Positions 28,574 to 36,554 of a DNA stretch of 38,686 bases are shown piece by piece. The position numbers were made by a program, and so were the translations under genes. This DNA is from a virus, in IMG/VR virus record IMGVR_UViG_3300030329_000334, positions 1 to 38,686 of that record; one strand, 5' to 3'. Within the stretch, counting starts at the first letter, position 1. Each line of letters starts with the position of its first letter. Under the pieces are notes generated by a model, which made no database searches, was not told where the DNA came from, and was given only the letters and a program-made list of their open reading frames with translations.

Positions 28574-31127
28574 TGGTTTGTAAATCTGGGTATAAAGATA
28601 ATATGGTTAAAGGTAAAGGCTGAGTTTGTCTAACAAAGATAAAACCATCAGTATCGTAATTACCTCTAAATTCTACAGTTTTGTCCCCTGTAAATACAGG
28701 TATACCTTCATCCATAGGATCAGATGATGTTCTAAATGGTATTCTTTCCATGTTGCTTAAAGACTCTCCAACCTCAACACCAACAGATTCATATAATCTA
28801 ATTGTAATTTCATATATTCTTTTTGTCTTAGCTTGAGATGTTCCATTTTGTGAACCAGCATTAAGTCTCATAGTTTGTAATATTGATTTGTAAGCTAAAC
28901 CTAGTTTTACATTAGTTGCTGAACGATCTAATGTAACTGAACCACTTGATACTGTTTTATCAGGATGTGTTGCACCATCTGCTAATATAGAAACTGTTTG
29001 TCCCTCAAGGTGATCTAAACCTGAAATAGTTGTAGCAGCTGAACCGCTATAAGATAAAGCACTATCTAAAAAATTAAATGTTGTATTATCTGTTTCTGTA
29101 AAATCAAAATTATTAATATATTCTACAAACCTTCTTGTAGAACCATTAATTGTTCTTTTAACAATAACCCATGTTTGATACTCTGTATCATCAGTTGGAA
29201 TAACAGCAACACTTTCACATACTGCTTTACCTTCATCAGTTTTTGCTAATCGAGTAGAATCATCTAAAGATTTAACAGTTAAAAATCCTGTAGACAATGG
29301 TGATGTTTCTGTAATTGTAACGACATTACTACTAACTGTTGCTGTAAAATCAGAGTCAGCATTTATTAATGTTTGTAGATTAGTTGCAGTTTGGTTGTTA
29401 CTAGATGTAGTATGAAATTTACCAGTTGTAGCAGATGTAGCAGATGTAAAGGTTGTTGTTGTGCCGTCTGCTTTTGTAAAAACTATTCTTGTACCATCAG
29501 CTATGTTTGCATAATCTGTAACTGTAATGGTTGCATTACCAAATCTTCCGCCAAAAATATGTCTATGCCATGCAGTTACTTGTTGTTCTCTTTGATAAGT
29601 TAAACCTACAAGTTCACCATCACTTCTAACTCCCCAAATAATTTGATTAGGTTCTTGTTGGTAAGCCATTTGTGTTATTCCACCTTCAGTAATATGCTCT
29701 GCAAGAATAGTCATGTCAGGTGCAAGATAACCATCTACATCAAAGTTATAGGCTAGTTCTCTTAATTTTCTTTTAGCTCTTTGTAAAAATAATGTTGCGT
29801 TACCTACAGCTATAGAATCTACATTAGCTGCACCATGGTTTGATTGTTTTTTAATTAATATATTTGTTGGTGTAATAGCACTATCTGTTCCACCTCCTGA
29901 TACTGTAAACTCACCACCTGCTGTACCAATAATTAAAGTTCTTGTTGCAGTCATAAATCTAATAGCATTAACTTGGTTAGACGCAATCGTATAAATAATT
30001 GCATCATCATCTGCTACTGTACCGCCAATATTTGCATCCATATTTTCATAATCACCTGATCTTGAAAAGAAAATAGCTTGTGGTTGTTCACTTGTTCCAG
30101 CAAATACTAATCGTTGTTCAAAGAAAGTAACGCAAGAAGGATGTCCTGTAGTATCTGAAAAAGCTCCTAGTCTCCAATCTGCTGTAGCACTTGCACTATC
30201 TAAAGCTGTAATAATTGTTATTGTTGCATTTGTAGTATCAGTTACTGCTGTTATTTTTGCATAACCTGCACTTAAAAAAACAAATCTTCCAACATCTGTT
30301 GATTGAAAACCTGAACCACCATTAATACCTGTAACTGCAGAAGCTACTAAAGCTATACCTGTACCTACTGCTGATTGACCAGGATTTAAAGTTGTGTCTG
30401 TTGTGTTAGCATCTTGCATTGGTCCTTTAGTAAAATCTACATCAGACAATGTCCAAGAAGTATGACCAGTACGAGATAATTTTTCTACTTCGTGTGAAGG
30501 GTGAGTAATATACATAACATCTGCTGACTGAGCAAACTTAAGATCAAAAAGCTGTGCAGTTGTATAAGGTGTTGCAATTTCATAAACTTTATTAGCTACT
30601 CCACCAGAACTGTAAGCAGTATAACTTGTGCTGTTTATATTTGTTCCATCTTTATCTGTTAATTGGAAAGTGTTTGTTGTTACACCTGCAACTAAAAATC
30701 TTTTACCATTGACTTCTGTCATGCCTGAAACACTACTAATTAAAACTTCATCTCCATTTGAATAGCCATGTGAACTAGAAGTAACAACAGCAGGGTTAGC
30801 TTGTGTTATTGCAGTAATAGTTTTATCGCCTTCTAAAATAGCACCATTGTCTTTATAAAATCTAATTTTAAGATTAGAGAACTCAAGCATATAAGTTTGA
30901 GTTGTAGAAAATTCAAAAGGAATTAATCTTGTTTTGTTATCACTATCTGCAACTTCAGCTACAAAAGTAGTACCTGATCTTCTAGCGGCAGCTCCATGAG
31001 GATAAATAATAAAATTATCTAATCGCTTACAGCTTGATGAATATTTAGTTAGATCGTTACGACCATCTAAACGAGGCGAAAGTTCTCCACCTGTAAAGTT
31101 GGTTAGCTCTGCTGCAACTCGTGCCAT
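28566..31127 (-). CDS. tail tubular protein B-like (tail tip/nozzle protein, 853 aa)
   Basis: An 853-residue beta-rich protein. Its start (MARVAAELTNFTGGELSPRL, DGRNDLTKYSSSCKRLDNFI, IYPHGAAARRSGTTFVAEV) is the typical start of the stabilisation/tail tube protein B of marine podoviruses, followed by long beta-structure. It forms the tail nozzle below the portal. It overlaps the next gene by eight bases. Antisense frames here are not separately supported. Confidence 0.75.
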   Translation of the reverse strand: MARVAAELTNFTGGELSPRLDGRNDLTKYSSSCKRLDNFIIYPHGAAARRSGTTFVAEVADSDNKTRLIPFEFSTTQTYMLEFSNLKIRFYKDNGAILEGDKTITAITQANPAVVTSSSHGYSNGDEVLISSVSGMTEVNGKRFLVAGVTTNTFQLTDKDGTNINSTSYTAYSSGGVANKVYEIATPYTTAQLFDLKFAQSADVMYITHPSHEVEKLSRTGHTSWTLSDVDFTKGPMQDANTTDTTLNPGQSAVGTGIALVASAVTGINGGSGFQSTDVGRFVFLSAGYAKITAVTDTTNATITIITALDSASATADWRLGAFSDTTGHPSCVTFFEQRLVFAGTSEQPQAIFFSRSGDYENMDANIGGTVADDDAIIYTIASNQVNAIRFMTATRTLIIGTAGGEFTVSGGGTDSAITPTNILIKKQSNHGAANVDSIAVGNATLFLQRAKRKLRELAYNFDVDGYLAPDMTILAEHITEGGITQMAYQQEPNQIIWGVRSDGELVGLTYQREQQVTAWHRHIFGGRFGNATITVTDYANIADGTRIVFTKADGTTTTFTSATSATTGKFHTTSSNNQTATNLQTLINADSDFTATVSSNVVTITETSPLSTGFLTVKSLDDSTRLAKTDEGKAVCESVAVIPTDDTEYQTWVIVKRTINGSTRRFVEYINNFDFTETDNTTFNFLDSALSYSGSAATTISGLDHLEGQTVSILADGATHPDKTVSSGSVTLDRSATNVKLGLAYKSILQTMRLNAGSQNGTSQAKTKRIYEITIRLYESVGVEVGESLSNMERIPFRTSSDPMDEGIPVFTGDKTVEFRGNYDTDGFIFVRQTQPLPLTILSLYPDLQTND

Positions 31128-31130
31128 GTG

Positions 31131-31712
31131 TTAATACCTTGAGTTAATAAAGGTACTAGCTTCTATTTCATCTGTCATACCAAGGTCAGGAGAATTGTTT
31201 TGACCTTCAGTTGCGTCTACAAACCTAGCATCCCTTAATTTATCTTGAAACAGCTCATACATATTTTTAGCTACAGGATTAGATGAAGTAACACCATAAG
31301 CAATATCTGCTCCTAATGCTGCAGATAAAGTTTCTCTTAATAGCTCATCATATTCATTGGGGTCTGTAATTCTTGCTACATATAAAATCTTCATAGAAGA
31401 AGCATTGCTTAATATTTTTCTTCCTTCTACTTTATGATCTAAATCATAATCTAATATTCTTAATAATCTTAAACAATCTGCGGGTAAAGTATATTGCTTA
31501 GTAAAACCCCAAGCAGGTGTATCTGTGTCTGCTGCAATTTCTACTCTTTTCTGTAAGCAGTTCCAAGGATGTGTTCTAAATAGTGAGTCTCTAACTTGAG
31601 TGTATCTAGCATTACATAGTCTAGCATTTTTTGAATCTTCTGTTAATGAAAGAATGGTTGTTGCACCTAATTGGTTTAATGCTCCATTACAAATGTCTAC
31701 TACTGATGCCAT
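31131..31712 (-). CDS. tail tubular protein A-like (193 aa)
   Basis: A 193-residue protein beginning MASVVDICNGALNQLGATTI, with YTQVRDSLFRTHPWNCLQKR, LPADCLRLLRILD and TLSAALGADIAYGV. This is the pattern of the T7 gp11/tail tubular protein A family, which forms the upper tail adaptor between portal and nozzle. It precedes the terminator at 31741-31766 on its upstream side and the tail tube B gene downstream. Confidence 0.8.
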   Translation of the reverse strand: MASVVDICNGALNQLGATTILSLTEDSKNARLCNARYTQVRDSLFRTHPWNCLQKRVEIAADTDTPAWGFTKQYTLPADCLRLLRILDYDLDHKVEGRKILSNASSMKILYVARITDPNEYDELLRETLSAALGADIAYGVTSSNPVAKNMYELFQDKLRDARFVDATEGQNNSPDLGMTDEIEASTFINSRY

Positions 31713-31740
31713 AATATTTTATAATCCAAAATCTTTTTAA

Positions 31741-31766
31741 AAGAAAGGGGATTTCTCCCCTTTCTT
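31741..31766 (-). terminator. intrinsic terminator after the head genes
   Basis: A perfect 10-base stem AAGAAAGGGG (31741-31750)/CCCCTTTCTT (31757-31766) with a 6-base loop lies directly after the stop of the decoration-like gene. Read leftward it ends in a short run of T, with further T and A around. Its position between head and tail genes fits partial termination that gives more capsid than tail message. Confidence 0.75.
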
Positions 31767-31775
31767 AATTACTTA

Positions 31776-32273
31776 TTAGTCTATTACATATTCAATAATG
31801 AAACTTAAGTCTCCAGCAGTATCACCAGCTGCATCGAATAATAATCCGACATAGTAGTAACCGCCTGGGTCAGAAGATTGTCCTGCATCTTCCCAAACTT
31901 TTTGTCCCATTTTGTTTATGTTTCTAGCTTCAAATGCTACTTCAGTTCCTGTCGTTACAGCACCTCTAAGGTCTGTAATCGCAGAAGCATAAGCATCATC
32001 ATCCACAGCAACAACATCTGTTGTCCATAAACCAACATCTGTAGTATTTGTTGATCCAGAATCTAAGTCGTCATTAAACAACTTGATTGAGGAAATACTA
32101 GCATTAGTAGGTATTGGAGCTAACATAACTGTGTCAGTCGCTGATAAGTCTCCTGCAGCTAAAGCGATAGTTCCCTGTGCAATTCTTTTTGCACCATGTA
32201 ACTGTTGGGAATCATTCTTTACCTGTGGAGTCGCTACGAAATTCGTAACTATATCTGTATTTACATTTGCCAT
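31776..32273 (-). CDS. head decoration/structural protein (165 aa)
   Basis: A 165-residue beta-rich acidic protein that follows the capsid gene. It has repeats of polar, Asp/Thr-rich strands (TIALAAGDLSATDTVMLAPI, NDDLDSGSTNTTDVGLWTTD, GGYYYVGLLFDAAGDTAGDL). This matches small capsid-associated or decoration proteins placed just downstream of the major capsid protein in marine podoviruses. No function is shown directly. It lies between the terminator and the capsid. Confidence 0.55.
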   Translation of the reverse strand: MANVNTDIVTNFVATPQVKNDSQQLHGAKRIAQGTIALAAGDLSATDTVMLAPIPTNASISSIKLFNDDLDSGSTNTTDVGLWTTDVVAVDDDAYASAITDLRGAVTTGTEVAFEARNINKMGQKVWEDAGQSSDPGGYYYVGLLFDAAGDTAGDLSFIIEYVID

Positions 32274-32289
32274 AATTTATTTCCTCCTA

Positions 32290-33144
32290 TTATGATTCTG
32301 TACATTGTACTTCAACAACTTTTGCTTCTTCCATTCTAGTAGCACCAATGCTCATGCAGTAGTACACTTGAGTAGCATAAGACTTGTCGCTTCTTTCGTC
32401 TATTCTAGCATTGATGTCTTTACCAATACCTAAAGCAATTCCGTCTTGTGCAAAAGCTATACATGATCTAGTTGTGCTAGATAAAGATAGTCTGTTTGAT
32501 ACAATGAAGTTAAAACCAAGGAACGAGTTTACTTCACCATTAGCCAATGCTTTGACTGTGTTGAAGTCTGAACTTGTTACCTCAGTTGTTCCTAAAAGAT
32601 CAGTTATCTGCTTAGGACCAACGATGATGTGTCTAGGGATTGAAGGATCAACATCGCCTAGATCAAGAGTCTGCTTAGCAGTTCTTAATTTAGCAATTGT
32701 TAAACCACCAGAACCATGTGCGATTGTATTCGCATTTGATGTGCTAGTTCCTCCAGTTTCACCAGTGTACGCAGTACCTAATGCAGCTGATATGATTACA
32801 TCATCCATAGCTCTTCCCATTGCCATAGCAGCGGCTTGAGCATAAGATGAAGTCGGGTCAATTAAGAGTCTTACTTTGTCTTGTTGATCTATTAGATCAG
32901 CAAATTCATAATCACTCATAGATAATCTTCTTCTTGCGTGAGGTGTATCTATTTGTGGAGTGTCTGAATGTCTGCTAGTTTTTTCAACTGCAGTTACTGA
33001 GCCAACTTGATCTAAGAAAGCATTTTTTCCTACAACACTTTCAACTCTGACTTTGTCTCTTAATAACGATCCCATTTGTTGAGATAGCATTTGTACATTT
33101 GCAGAATACTGCTGTACAAAAGCTGTAGTTATTTGTGATGACAT
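32290..33144 (-). CDS. major capsid protein
   Basis: A 284-residue major head protein. The N-terminus (MSSQITTAFVQQYSANVQML, SQQMGSLLRDKVRVESVVGK) begins the HK97-like N-arm; the body includes DQQDKVRLLIDPTSSYAQAA, IIVGPKQITDLLGTTEVTS and a C-terminal strand VYYCMSIGATRMEEAKVVEV. Context, directly after the scaffold gene and before the decoration-like gene, fits. The start has a GGAGAG site. No protease gene or fused protease domain is present, so the scaffold is probably degraded or expelled whole. Confidence 0.85.
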   Translation of the reverse strand: MSSQITTAFVQQYSANVQMLSQQMGSLLRDKVRVESVVGKNAFLDQVGSVTAVEKTSRHSDTPQIDTPHARRRLSMSDYEFADLIDQQDKVRLLIDPTSSYAQAAAMAMGRAMDDVIISAALGTAYTGETGGTSTSNANTIAHGSGGLTIAKLRTAKQTLDLGDVDPSIPRHIIVGPKQITDLLGTTEVTSSDFNTVKALANGEVNSFLGFNFIVSNRLSLSSTTRSCIAFAQDGIALGIGKDINARIDERSDKSYATQVYYCMSIGATRMEEAKVVEVQCTES

Positions 33145-33171
33145 AATTGTCTCTCCATTTTATTGTTAGTA

Positions 33172-33282
33172 TTAATTTAAACAGAAAGGTTCTCCACCAA
33201 TAGGTAGGCATCTCTTGCATTTTAGTTCTGTTAGAACACAGTCTTTCCTGTTGTCATTAGGGTTCTTACGAATTGTCCTAAT
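33172..33282 (-). CDS. possible 36-aa Cys-rich protein with ATT start
   Basis: Between capsid and scaffold there is an open frame without any ATG, GTG or TTG but with a good ribosome site (AAGGGG at 33288-33293) five bases before ATT. It reads IRTIRKNPNDNRKDCVLTEL, then KCKRCLPIGGEPFCLN, giving four Cys in C-x6-C-x2-C-x8-C order, which looks like a designed zinc site. ATT is a known but rare start. The ribosome site sits in the 3' arm of the hairpin at 33285-33324. Confidence 0.35.
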   Translation of the reverse strand: MRTIRKNPNDNRKDCVLTELKCKRCLPIGGEPFCLN

Positions 33283-33284
33283 AA

Positions 33285-33324
33285 TAACCCCTTACATTAA
33301 TTTAATAAAAAATACAAGGGGTTA
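33285..33324 (-). terminator. hairpin between scaffold and capsid genes
   Basis: A 9-base perfect stem TAACCCCTT (33285-33293)/AAGGGGTTA (33316-33324) with a 22-base AT-rich loop lies after the scaffold stop. Its 3' arm in the leftward transcript contains the only ribosome site for the possible small gene that follows. It may be a weak terminator or a translation switch; no strong T-run follows. Confidence 0.45.
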
Positions 33325-33327
33325 AAA

Positions 33328-34215
33328 CTATTTGCTATTTAACATTTCTCTTAAAGTATAAACTTGCTGTACCATTTTATCATGTTCAGGGTGTTGTCTA
33401 TTCCAATAAGGACCTTCACGATTATTAATAATTGTAGCTATTTCTGATTCAATATCTGAAGTTTTGTTTACATTTTCGCTTTCTGTAGTAACAATTTTAT
33501 CTTCAGACATCATACCTGCAATCTTAGCAAAGCCTTTAATAAGTTCAGGATGATCTCCAAGTCTCATACCATTTTTAAGTTGCATATCTAATATTTCTGG
33601 ATTTATATTAGCTTTAGCTAATGCTCCAGCTTTCTTAACATTAGATTCAAAGTCTCTACCCCACTCTTGTCTTAACTGTTGTTCAGACTGAGCTTGTGCA
33701 GTTTCAGTATCAATTTTAGCTTGTTGTGCTTGACCTTCCATACTATTTTTATAGAACTCTAAAACACCTTGAGCTTGTTTATTATTCAAACCTAACTTAT
33801 GTGCGTTCTCTGCAAATTGTTTAACTGCAGTATCTTCAATAGGCACAACATCTGATTTAATATTAAGTGCATACTTATCAGGAGACTCAGGTCTACCTAA
33901 TTTTTCATACACTTCATTCCATTGATCTTCTGTTGAGTTTTTATTAGGAACAGCAACCTTATCCTGTCCAATCATTTTAGTTGCATTAATATATGACTTT
34001 GCAAGTGCATCTATCTCTGTAAACTTTTCTATGTTTGGATCGTTTCTAAATTCTTCGGATATAGCTTCTTTCCAAGATTTAGTCGGTTGTGGTTGTTGTT
34101 CTGTAGAAGGCGTGATTGTTGCTTCTACTGGTTTTTCTGTCTTAGTTTCTGTAGGCGTTGTTGTCGTTTCTACAGGCGAAGCAGGTTGCTCCGTTATCTG
34201 CGTTTGTTCTGACAT
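33328..34215 (-). CDS. scaffolding/capsid assembly protein
   Basis: A 295-residue acidic, Gln/Thr/Pro-rich protein just upstream of the capsid gene. The first 45 residues are low-complexity (EQPASPVETTTTPTETKTEK), followed by helical segments (SWKEAISEEFRNDPNIEKFT, QFAENAHKLGLNNKQAQGVL) and a C-terminal helix (HPEHDKMVQQVYTLREMLN). The helical, charged make-up and position are those of phage scaffold proteins, which shape the procapsid and leave during maturation. Confidence 0.75.
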   Translation of the reverse strand: MSEQTQITEQPASPVETTTTPTETKTEKPVEATITPSTEQQPQPTKSWKEAISEEFRNDPNIEKFTEIDALAKSYINATKMIGQDKVAVPNKNSTEDQWNEVYEKLGRPESPDKYALNIKSDVVPIEDTAVKQFAENAHKLGLNNKQAQGVLEFYKNSMEGQAQQAKIDTETAQAQSEQQLRQEWGRDFESNVKKAGALAKANINPEILDMQLKNGMRLGDHPELIKGFAKIAGMMSEDKIVTTESENVNKTSDIESEIATIINNREGPYWNRQHPEHDKMVQQVYTLREMLNSK

Positions 34216-34217
34216 TT

Positions 34218-34466
34218 TTATTTTCCTTTTTCATTTTCATTTTGCAGCATTGCTTTTATAAATAGAAGGATGCTGCGTTGTCCTTCCATATATGCACTCT
34301 CATGACTATCTCCTTTAACATTTGTAGTCGTATGATGGTGGCATCTCTTTTCTAAATCAGACATAACTTGTTTACCTTCGTCTGTTCCGAATATGTATTG
34401 GTAGTTTTTTTTTAAATCTTGAACATACCTTTCAAAATGTTTTTCTTTATCTTTTGCTTGACCCAT
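34218..34466 (-). CDS. Bbp19-like small head protein (82 aa)
   Basis: An 82-residue protein. FGTDEGKQVMSDLEKRC and SAYMEGQRSILLFIKAML match the small family typified by Bbp19, found between portal and scaffold in podoviruses. Two His clusters (CHHHTTTNVKGDSHE) might bind metal. It lies one base from the portal stop/start junction and two bases from the scaffold. Role probably in head assembly, inferred. Confidence 0.7.
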   Translation of the reverse strand: MGQAKDKEKHFERYVQDLKKNYQYIFGTDEGKQVMSDLEKRCHHHTTTNVKGDSHESAYMEGQRSILLFIKAMLQNENEKGK

Positions 34467-36094
34467 TATTCTACTTCAGCATTTGCAACAGCTTTGGCTT
34501 CTTCAGGTAAGGCTTTAGCTAGTGGAGCTATATCTCCTCCTGCTTTTGCTGCCTGTTGTAATTGTTGCATTTGCATTTGCTCCTGTTGTTGTTGTTGTGC
34601 TTGTTCTCTTTCTGCGTTTACTTGACTTTGTGATTTTAATAATTTTTGTGGCACACCAACTATTTCTGCTAGATGTTTAACTAGATTATCAAAATTAATA
34701 TAATCAAATACAGGAGCTACATTAGCCATGCTTCCAAGTATTTCAATAGCTCTCATAATAGATTGAAGTTCTGTGGATTTCTGTGCTTTAGCTAATGGTG
34801 AAACATATTCAATTTCCACATCTTGACCTGATAAAAATTCAGGTGCTTGAGGTAATTGATTGTTTCTTAATAGAATATTAAATACTCTATCAATTAAAGG
34901 TTTTAATAATTCAGATTGTAATCTTCCTAATACTGGTCCAAGCAATCTCATTTTCTCTTCGTTTCTTTGGATAACTTCTGTCGCTGTCATTTGCGGACCA
35001 TCTTGCATCATAAGTTGATTAACATAGAACACAGCTCTAATTGCATCTCGTCTTTGCTCTTCCATGTTTAATCCTAAAGGATTGTTTGCACCAATATTTA
35101 AAGGTTCAATTCTATCTCTTGTACCTGATCTATAAAAATTTAAACCACCTGGTACAGTTCTTACAGGTAATAAAAATCCATCATCAGGAACTAATAAAGG
35201 TGGGTCTACTTGTTTCTGTGCAGCTTTGATCGTTGTCTTAGACATTTCATTTAGCATTTTAACATCTGGCAATGCTGTCATTGCAGGTGATCTTCCATAA
35301 ATTTCATGTGATGCTTTTAAGTATCTAGGTACTACAAAAGGAAACTCTTTAAATCCAGATACCGATAGTTCATTTTTATTTTTATATTCCATGTATACCG
35401 ATTCAAATGGCATATTCTTTTTATCTTTTTTCTTAGGATCAAAATCACTTCTTGGATAAACTGCGTGTATAATTTCTATTTCTTGATAAGGGTCTTTCTT
35501 CTCCATTGTTAAAATATCTGTTGATACTTTATCGCCAAATTTTTGAACAATAGCTCTCGCTGATAATTTAAATCTTCTGTAGATGGTATCTATTTTACCT
35601 TTATCATTTTCAGCAATATAAATTTCATCAATGTGTCTTGTAGAAAATTTTATAATATCATCTGCATCTTCTTCAATAAACATTGCCGCTGTACCAAAGG
35701 TAATAAGGTCATGGTACAATTCAAATATTTCTTGTTGAAAGTTAGAACGATTAAAAGCTGTGTACATAGATTCTGTTGCAGACTCTAACCAAATTTTAGC
35801 TTCTTCTTCGCTATCAATTTCTTCATTTTTAAATCTTAATGTAAACCATGGTGTCGATGGATTTGTAAGCATACCATGTAATGATGCTGCTAATAATTCT
35901 AAGGCTTGTAAAGGTGAGCTATCAAAGATAAGCTCCATTCTTTTATCGCCACGACTTCTTTTTTTAGTTACATCTGATTTTCTAGGAAGCATATAATCTG
36001 ACACTTCTTGCCAATGCTCTTCCCAATTTTGTCTTTGACCTGCTAGTTTATCAAAACGAGATAATAATTTTTTTGTTAAATCAGTCGCTGCCAT
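34466..36094 (-). CDS. portal protein (head-tail connector family)
   Basis: A 542-residue portal, the dodecameric channel through which DNA enters the head. The start (MAATDLTKKLLSRFDKLAGQ, RQNWEEHWQEVSDYMLPRKS) and segments such as LELLAASLHGMLTNPSTPWF, FLLPVRTVPGGLNFYRSGTR and MTATEVIQRNEEKMRLLGPV are typical of the T7/podovirus connector (Head-tail_con). A Gln-rich C-terminal tail follows (AREQAQQQQQEQMQ region). It shares its start and stop bases with neighbouring genes, and the length is normal for the family. Confidence 0.9.
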   Translation of the reverse strand: MAATDLTKKLLSRFDKLAGQRQNWEEHWQEVSDYMLPRKSDVTKKRSRGDKRMELIFDSSPLQALELLAASLHGMLTNPSTPWFTLRFKNEEIDSEEEAKIWLESATESMYTAFNRSNFQQEIFELYHDLITFGTAAMFIEEDADDIIKFSTRHIDEIYIAENDKGKIDTIYRRFKLSARAIVQKFGDKVSTDILTMEKKDPYQEIEIIHAVYPRSDFDPKKKDKKNMPFESVYMEYKNKNELSVSGFKEFPFVVPRYLKASHEIYGRSPAMTALPDVKMLNEMSKTTIKAAQKQVDPPLLVPDDGFLLPVRTVPGGLNFYRSGTRDRIEPLNIGANNPLGLNMEEQRRDAIRAVFYVNQLMMQDGPQMTATEVIQRNEEKMRLLGPVLGRLQSELLKPLIDRVFNILLRNNQLPQAPEFLSGQDVEIEYVSPLAKAQKSTELQSIMRAIEILGSMANVAPVFDYINFDNLVKHLAEIVGVPQKLLKSQSQVNAEREQAQQQQQEQMQMQQLQQAAKAGGDIAPLAKALPEEAKAVANAEVE

Positions 36095-36330
36095 TATTTT
36101 CCTAATAAACTTTTTCTACCCAATGTTAATGTTTCATCTTCTACACCTTTAGGTCCTGTCATAATTGTCATTGATCTACCTTGTGCTTTTGTTTTTCTTG
36201 CATCATATCCATCCATGCTAGTTGCTGTTGCTTGAGAAACTTCTGCTGTAGTTGGTGCGGGTGCTGGAGCTGCAGGGGGTTTTGGTGGACTAAAAATTCT
36301 TGTTACTGCTCTTGCTGGACTTCCTCCCAT
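36094..36330 (-). CDS. small head-associated protein, paralogue pair (78 aa)
   Basis: A 78-residue protein with a Pro/Ala-rich N-terminus (SPPKPPAAPAPAPTTAEVSQ) and a C-terminus GRSMTIMTGPKGVEDETLTL then GRKSLLG. The same tail, GRKSTILTGPLGVEEE...RKTLLG, ends its neighbour at 36332-36553, so the two are tandem duplicates with diverged N-termini. Between TerL and portal, such small proteins are common in podoviruses; role unknown. Confidence 0.6.
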   Translation of the reverse strand: MGGSPARAVTRIFSPPKPPAAPAPAPTTAEVSQATATSMDGYDARKTKAQGRSMTIMTGPKGVEDETLTLGRKSLLGK

Positions 36331-36331
36331 A

Positions 36332-36553
36332 TTATTCTCCTAATAAAGTTTTTCTATCTGTTTCCGCTTCTTCTTCTACTCCAAGCGGTCCAGTTAAAAT
36401 TGTTGATTTTCTACCTTTTCTTTTTCTTTCAATCGCTGCCTGTTCCGCTGCAATTCTTGCTTTTTCTTCAGCAGACACTTCAGTAGATGGGGGTGTCGGC
36501 AAAGGTTGAACTGGCGGTAGTGCTGGCATCTTTGGTGAAAATATTGAACTCAT
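36332..36553 (-). CDS. small head-associated protein, paralogue pair (73 aa)
   Basis: A 73-residue protein: Pro-rich N-terminus (PKMPALPPVQPLPTPPSTEV), charged helix (SAEEKARIAAEQAAIERKRK), and the tail GRKSTILTGPLGVEEE ending RKTLLGE shared with the preceding gene. The shared tail may be a docking peptide for the head or the terminase. One base separates it from TerL. Function unknown, but the conserved GRxST(I/M)xTGPxGVE motif suggests a binding role. Confidence 0.6.
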   Translation of the reverse strand: MSSIFSPKMPALPPVQPLPTPPSTEVSAEEKARIAAEQAAIERKRKGRKSTILTGPLGVEEEAETDRKTLLGE

Positions 36554-36554
36554 A

